From: Deminuibacter soli
GTDB lineage: Bacteria > Bacteroidota > Bacteroidia > Chitinophagales > Chitinophagaceae
Reading direction: 5' to 3'
Assembly: GCF_003412455.1 (NCBI RefSeq)
Contig: NZ_QTJU01000010.1
Coordinates: 122,762-186,761, forward strand
DNA length: 64,000 nt
The notes beneath the pieces were generated by a model. It saw only the letters and a program-made list of their open reading frames with translations, ran no database searches and had not been told where the DNA came from. Positions 60,205 through 64,000 of this stretch are shown here, piece after piece (positions within the stretch are counted from its first letter, which is position 1; every line of letters begins with the position of its first letter). A program made the position numbers and the translations under genes.

Positions 60205-62112
60205 CTATCCTTCCATAAATGACCATGCACTGTCATACGCATTGTTTTGTTCTGCATAGGTGATAAAATCTGCATAAAATGGCAGTTGCGAGAGCGTGGC
60301 GCTGTCGCCGATAACAACAAGCTTCTTGCGGGCGCGGGTCATGGCCACGTTCATGCGGCGTATTTCGGAAAGAAAGCCGATACGGCTGTCGGGGTTGCTG
60401 CGCGTCATGCTGATGTACACGATGTCCCTTTCCTGGCCCTGGAAGCTGTCGATGGTATTTACCGTGATGGACTGTGCAAAAGGCTGCAGCGCGGGTGAAT
60501 GCAGCAGTTGTTCCTTCAGCAGTTCTACCTGTTGCTTATAGGGCGAAATAACGGCAATGGATGGAAACGCATCTGCCGCATAGTATTGCTGCAAGGCTGT
60601 GACCATTTGTGTAAGATGCCTGAACAGGAAAGCCGCTTCTTCCGGGTTACTGGTACTGGTTCCCTCCTGCTTTTCTTCGTAACCGCAACCGGCGGTGTCG
60701 ATAAAACACAGGGGCTGGTCACCTTCAAACAACACCCTGTCTGCCACCGATGCATGCGCCTGTAAACGGTTCCCGTAAAACACCTGTGAAGAATAGCCCA
60801 TGATGGTGTGGTGCATGCGGTACTGCTCTTCCAGCAGCACCACAGCTCCGGGATACCGGGCAACAATTTTTTCCAGCAAGGTAATGTTTAAACCAGCCTT
60901 TGCCGCTTCTTCGGATTTAATGGTGGGTGATAACTGGCAGTGATCACCTGCCATAACCAGCCTGCGTCCTTTAACAATAGGAATCCAGCACGCAGGTTCC
61001 AGCGCCTGCCCTGCTTCATCAATTACCACGGTATCGAAGCGCAGGTGCCGTACGGTATAATGACTTGCACCTACCAGTGTGGCGGTGATCACCTGAGCCC
61101 TGGTGAGCAGGTCGTCGATGATGTATTGTTCGGTAGCATCGGCAGACTTCATTATGTTCCGCGCTTCATTCAGCAGGGCCTTGCGTTGCTCCCGTTCTTC
61201 CTTGCCAAAATTGCGCTTGTATTTATGGGCCATATCCCTGAACTCATTGGCCTGCTTCTTCAGTTTTTTGATTTCCTTCATGCTGCTGTGCTCACTCATC
61301 TTGCTGTCGAGCGTTAAGCGCATCAGGTGTTCAGACACACGTGCAGGATTGCCTACGCGCAATACATTCAGTCCTTCATTAAACAGCTTTTCGCTCAGCA
61401 GATCTACTGCCGTATTGCTGGGCGCTACCACCAGTACCTGTTTGCGATCCTGTTCTATCAATGCCTTAATAGCCTGTACCAGTGTAGTGGTTTTACCGGT
61501 ACCGGGCGGACCATGCACTACTGCCACATCTGAAGCCGTTAGTATTTTATTCACTGCAGCCTGCTGCCACGTATTGAGCTTCGGAAACACTGCCGGCGCC
61601 TGCTTTTCATTAAAGGCCGGTTGCTTTTCGCCGGTGAGTACCTGCACCAAACGCCCTTCAGCAGTCTCTTCCAGCAGGGTGGTTGCCTTGCGCAGCGCAA
61701 ACTGCATTTCATCGTAGCTGTTATCATCAAACAACAGGTCTATGCCCAGCTTGCCGTCACGGCTCCATTCAGGCAACTCATCTGTACGCAGGGTTATTTT
61801 TAAGCGGTTACCGCCCTGGTAAGAGATCACCCCTTCTTCCCGGCAGCTCTTTGCATCGTGGTTGGAAAACAACACAGCAGATACGCCAAAGCGCAGCTGG
61901 TGTACAATATCCTGGTGCGTGGTACGCTCCACTTCCACAATAATATAATCCCCACGCCCCATCTCCGTACCACGTATGGCCACCGGGTACCAGGTTAAAC
62001 CGCTTGTTCTTCTTTCCGCCACCGAACTGTTCTCCGTCAACTGGCGGTATAATTCCTGGTCACGCTGTTTTTCTACCTGTAATAAATCCTGTAATTGCTT
62101 AAAGTATGTCAT
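60205..62112 (-). CDS. Upf1-like superfamily 1 helicase
   Basis: An SF1B helicase of the Upf1/IGHMBP2 group. The N-terminal 150 residues form a beta-barrel-like region (VGNPARVS belongs to the motor). Walker A is GPPGTGKTT (201-209), Walker B is VVIDEAGQA (Asp365-Glu366), followed by GDHCQLSPT, LLEEQYRMH, NTIDSFQGQERDIVYISMTRSN and MNVAMTRARKKLVVIG. It likely unwinds RNA or DNA in an ATP-dependent way; bacterial members are poorly studied. It is a single gene of 635 aa in the normal range. Confidence 0.92.
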   Translation of the reverse strand: MTYFKQLQDLLQVEKQRDQELYRQLTENSSVAERRTSGLTWYPVAIRGTEMGRGDYIIVEVERTTHQDIVHQLRFGVSAVLFSNHDAKSCREEGVISYQGGNRLKITLRTDELPEWSRDGKLGIDLLFDDNSYDEMQFALRKATTLLEETAEGRLVQVLTGEKQPAFNEKQAPAVFPKLNTWQQAAVNKILTASDVAVVHGPPGTGKTTTLVQAIKALIEQDRKQVLVVAPSNTAVDLLSEKLFNEGLNVLRVGNPARVSEHLMRLTLDSKMSEHSSMKEIKKLKKQANEFRDMAHKYKRNFGKEEREQRKALLNEARNIMKSADATEQYIIDDLLTRAQVITATLVGASHYTVRHLRFDTVVIDEAGQALEPACWIPIVKGRRLVMAGDHCQLSPTIKSEEAAKAGLNITLLEKIVARYPGAVVLLEEQYRMHHTIMGYSSQVFYGNRLQAHASVADRVLFEGDQPLCFIDTAGCGYEEKQEGTSTSNPEEAAFLFRHLTQMVTALQQYYAADAFPSIAVISPYKQQVELLKEQLLHSPALQPFAQSITVNTIDSFQGQERDIVYISMTRSNPDSRIGFLSEIRRMNVAMTRARKKLVVIGDSATLSQLPFYADFITYAEQNNAYDSAWSFMEG

Positions 62113-62154
62113 GATTGCCTGATGGATCGATATTTTGATTGTTTGATTTTCTTC

Positions 62155-63051
62155 CTATAACATCTCCTGCTCAAAGATCTCCTGTATGCGTTCTATCTGT
62201 GCGGCATACATGGTTTTCTTGCGCATGGCGAAATGGAGGGTGTTTTCCATGATGTTGATGCCTTCCCATAACACGCGGATATCGCCGCTTTCCAGCTCGT
62301 GTTTAAACAGGAAATCGGGTATAATGGCAATGCCTTTTCCTTTACTGATGCAGCGCACAATACTGCACATATTGGGCACAATATAATTGGGTTTAAAATC
62401 AGGGCGCTTGCCAAAGTTCATGTACCAGAAACGGATCAGGTGTTCCATATCACCGGCAGTGCCGTACCAGGTTTGCTGTTTCAGCCAGGCCTGCATACCC
62501 TCCAGGTCGTTCTTCTTCGATAACTTGTTAAATTCAGTAACAGGTGTTTTGGCGCCTGCCACCAGTACAATTTTCTCTTTCGAGAATGCCTTGTATTGTA
62601 TGTTTTTGTGCTCGCTCTTTTGCGGCGTAATCACCAGGTCGAGTATGCCATTGTCAAGATCGGCCAGCATTTCGGGATACTCGCCAAACTTGATGATCAC
62701 ATTAAACGGCAGCGTAGGCAGGTATGATTCCAACGTAAACTGGAAGGTTTCGAAACACAGGCCAATGCTGATGGTGGGCTTGCCTGCTTCTGTGCTTTTG
62801 TGAAAAATGCGTTCTGCTTCTTCCATTTTCAGCAACGATTCGGAAATATAATTATACAGCATCTTCCCTTTTTCTGTCGCCACCATTTTGCGCGCTGTGC
62901 GGTCGAACAGCTTGTAGCCCACATAGGTTTCCAGCGAGCTGAGATGCAGGCTCACACCGGGTTGCGACACATACAGCGTATCTGCTGCACCGGTAAGTGT
63001 ACCGGTCTCATAAATGGCTTTAAAGGTTCTGAACCACTCGAGATTAACCAT
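62155..63051 (-). CDS. LysR family transcriptional regulator
   Basis: The LysR-type winged helix-turn-helix is at residues 1-60 (MVNLEWFRTFKAIYETGTLTGAADTLYVSQPGVSLHLSSLE). A periplasmic-binding-protein-like effector domain follows (TISIGLCFETFQFTLESYLP, DLVITPQKSE, IVRCISKGKGIAIIPDFL). Normal length (298 aa). It is divergent from mdaB with 94 bp between, in which lies an inverted repeat overlapping the mdaB promoter, so it is the likely regulator of that gene. The co-inducer may be a quinone or electrophile. Confidence 0.93.
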   Translation of the reverse strand: MVNLEWFRTFKAIYETGTLTGAADTLYVSQPGVSLHLSSLETYVGYKLFDRTARKMVATEKGKMLYNYISESLLKMEEAERIFHKSTEAGKPTISIGLCFETFQFTLESYLPTLPFNVIIKFGEYPEMLADLDNGILDLVITPQKSEHKNIQYKAFSKEKIVLVAGAKTPVTEFNKLSKKNDLEGMQAWLKQQTWYGTAGDMEHLIRFWYMNFGKRPDFKPNYIVPNMCSIVRCISKGKGIAIIPDFLFKHELESGDIRVLWEGINIMENTLHFAMRKKTMYAAQIERIQEIFEQEML

Positions 63052-63085
63052 ATGATGTATTATTATTCTGATACAAAGCTATGAT

Positions 63086-63124
63086 TTATCTAATTTTTAT
63101 AGTAGATAAGGCAGGGTAAATTTG
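63086..63124 (+). promoter_or_regulatory. LysR-type operator and mdaB promoter
   Basis: TTATCTA (63086-63092) and TAGATAA (63103-63109) form a perfect 7-bp inverted repeat with a 10-nt spacer. TAAATTTG (63117-63124) matches the -7 box, and the repeat covers its -33 region, about 22 bp before the mdaB ATG. Confidence 0.65.
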
Positions 63125-63145
63125 TATTCTTAATTAGAAAAGCAA

Positions 63146-63754
63146 ATGAAAAAGATATTTATCATCAACGGCGGACAGTCATTTGGTCATTCAGGCGGCC
63201 GTTTTAACGCCACCATTACCGAAGCCACCACCCGCTTTTTTGAAGCACAGCCTGATACAGCGATACGTGTCACAAATATCAACCAGCCTTATGATGCAGC
63301 AACAGAAGTGGATAATTTCAGCTGGGCCGATGTGATTATTTATCACATACCCGTATGGTGGTTCCAGGTGCCGTACAAGCTGAAGCAATACATTGACGAA
63401 GTGTTTTCCGAAGGGCATGCAAAGGGCATTTACCACAGCGATGGCCGTTCGCATGCCAACCCCGCCATTAACTACGGCACGGGCGGTATGCTGCACGGCA
63501 GGCAATACATGCTCACTACATCGTGGAATGCACCTGCAGAAGCATTTACTTTACCTGGGGAGTTTTTTAAAGAAACCAATGTTGACGAGGGCGTAATGTT
63601 CGGCTTTCACCGGATGAATGCGTTTACCGGCATGCAGCAGTTACCCGGCATTCACTTTCATGATGTAGAAAAAAATGCAGACGTAGTGAAAAGCGTGAAG
63701 GAATACAATGAGCATCTTAACAAGGTGTTTGCATCGCAGGCAGTGCTAGTGTGA
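63146..63754 (+). CDS. mdaB: NAD(P)H:quinone oxidoreductase, MdaB-like flavodoxin fold
   Basis: A flavoprotein that reduces quinones by two electrons, avoiding radical formation. The flavodoxin-like fold is shown by KKIFIINGGQSFGHSGGRFN (FMN/FAD phosphate region), the ADVIIYHIPVWWFQVPYKLKQYIDEVF segment and the YMLTTSWNAPAEAF strand, as in MdaB/NQO1-type enzymes. Length (202 aa) is usual. It is controlled in all likelihood by the divergent LysR gene, a pairing common for MdaB-type genes. Confidence 0.9.
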   Translation: MKKIFIINGGQSFGHSGGRFNATITEATTRFFEAQPDTAIRVTNINQPYDAATEVDNFSWADVIIYHIPVWWFQVPYKLKQYIDEVFSEGHAKGIYHSDGRSHANPAINYGTGGMLHGRQYMLTTSWNAPAEAFTLPGEFFKETNVDEGVMFGFHRMNAFTGMQQLPGIHFHDVEKNADVVKSVKEYNEHLNKVFASQAVLV

Positions 63755-63756
63755 GG

Positions 63757-64000
63757 TTGATCACTGGTGAATAGTCAACAGGCAATAGTGAATGATCGAA
63801 GCGTATCCGAAAGCATCTTTAAAAGCCCGGCAGTCTTTGACTGCGGGCTTTTGTTTTATTCACTATTGACTATTCACTGTTGTCCGGTAAAGTTTTAAAA
63901 TAAGGCACAAAAAAAGGGGCCGAAGCCCCAGTTATCAGATAATTTTAAGTTACCACACCAAAAATTAGCCTGATGCGCAAACATACCTTTTTTACCGGAC
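63757..64000. other. Right end: repeats and two hairpins
   Basis: Words of the GTGAATAGTCAACA/CACTATTGACTATTCAC type occupy 63768-63885. They flank a hairpin at 63821-63854 (AAAAGCCCG... with one bulge) followed by TGTTTTATT, the terminator of mdaB. A GGGGC-CGAA-GCCCC hairpin (63917-63930), followed by TTTTTTT on the - strand, probably terminates a - strand gene beyond the window. No gene is seen in 63931-64000. Confidence 0.6.

Overview
The window looks like chromosomal DNA of a member of the Bacteroidota, most likely a Chitinophagaceae-type soil or plant-associated bacterium. The grounds are a SusC/SusD pair, lipoproteins with Bacteroidota-style lipoboxes, -7 boxes of the TAnnTTTG kind, mostly weak Shine-Dalgarno sequences, 7TM-DISM and LytTR signalling proteins, and intergenic repeats. 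I cannot assign a genus. I found no rRNA, tRNA, CRISPR array or intact insertion sequence.

Layout. 1-7.9 kb: housekeeping and mixed genes (receiver domain fragment, DUF4126, pRiA4b ORF-3-like, CCA-adding enzyme, OsmC, AraC regulator, Tat-exported oxidoreductase, class II cyclic nucleotide phosphodiesterase, DUF4251). 8.1-16.3 kb: an exported beta-helix lipoprotein, the xylose operon xylB-xylA with a divergent LacI-type regulator and LacI-type operators, a class A beta-lactamase-like serine hydrolase, and an RsbQ-like hydrolase paired with a PAS protein. 16.4-27.3 kb: a polysaccharide utilisation locus (two GH30 enzymes, SusD, SusC) with a 7TM sensor fused to a transposase-type zinc ribbon, and a divergent winged-helix/TolB-like protein. 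27.4-33.3 kb: a subtilase, a small lipoprotein, a GH32 fructan hydrolase and RmuC. Between them lie two look-alike candidate small RNA or leader units. 33.3-36.3 kb: the RNA-repair pair RtcB-PrfH, followed without a gap by a 20-unit array of 18-bp mini-hairpins. 36.4-46.3 kb: a membrane AraC regulator, an M1 peptidase, a B12/radical SAM protein, a FAM20-like-kinase/Omp85 fusion and an arylamine N-acetyltransferase. 46.5-54.6 kb: a four-gene signalling operon bracketed by two copies of a G/C-armed palindrome, an ankyrin protein, an AhpD-like protein, a short asparaginase-like protein and a receiver plus CZB-PAS histidine kinase pair. 54.7-63.8 kb: a porin-DASS transporter-GH3 operon, a 49-bp tandem repeat, an Upf1-like helicase and a divergent LysR-mdaB pair.

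How it fits together. Much of the window serves carbohydrate capture: the GH30/SusCD locus, GH32, GH3 with its own porin and transporter, and xylose isomerisation and phosphorylation. A palindrome, TGTAACGGTYACW, sits exactly 25 nt upstream of a -7-like box at three places: the porin operon, the GH32 leader and the subtilase leader. This suggests a small shared regulon. The two leaders also share an 11-nt sequence just after the promoter and carry a GC-rich hairpin roughly 90 nt downstream, so they may be related small RNAs or attenuators.

The least explained features are the covarying mini-hairpin array after prfH, the zinc-ribbon 7TM regulator, the kinase-barrel fusion and the small RNA-like leaders. 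All functional statements rest on reading motifs by eye; no database search was run.
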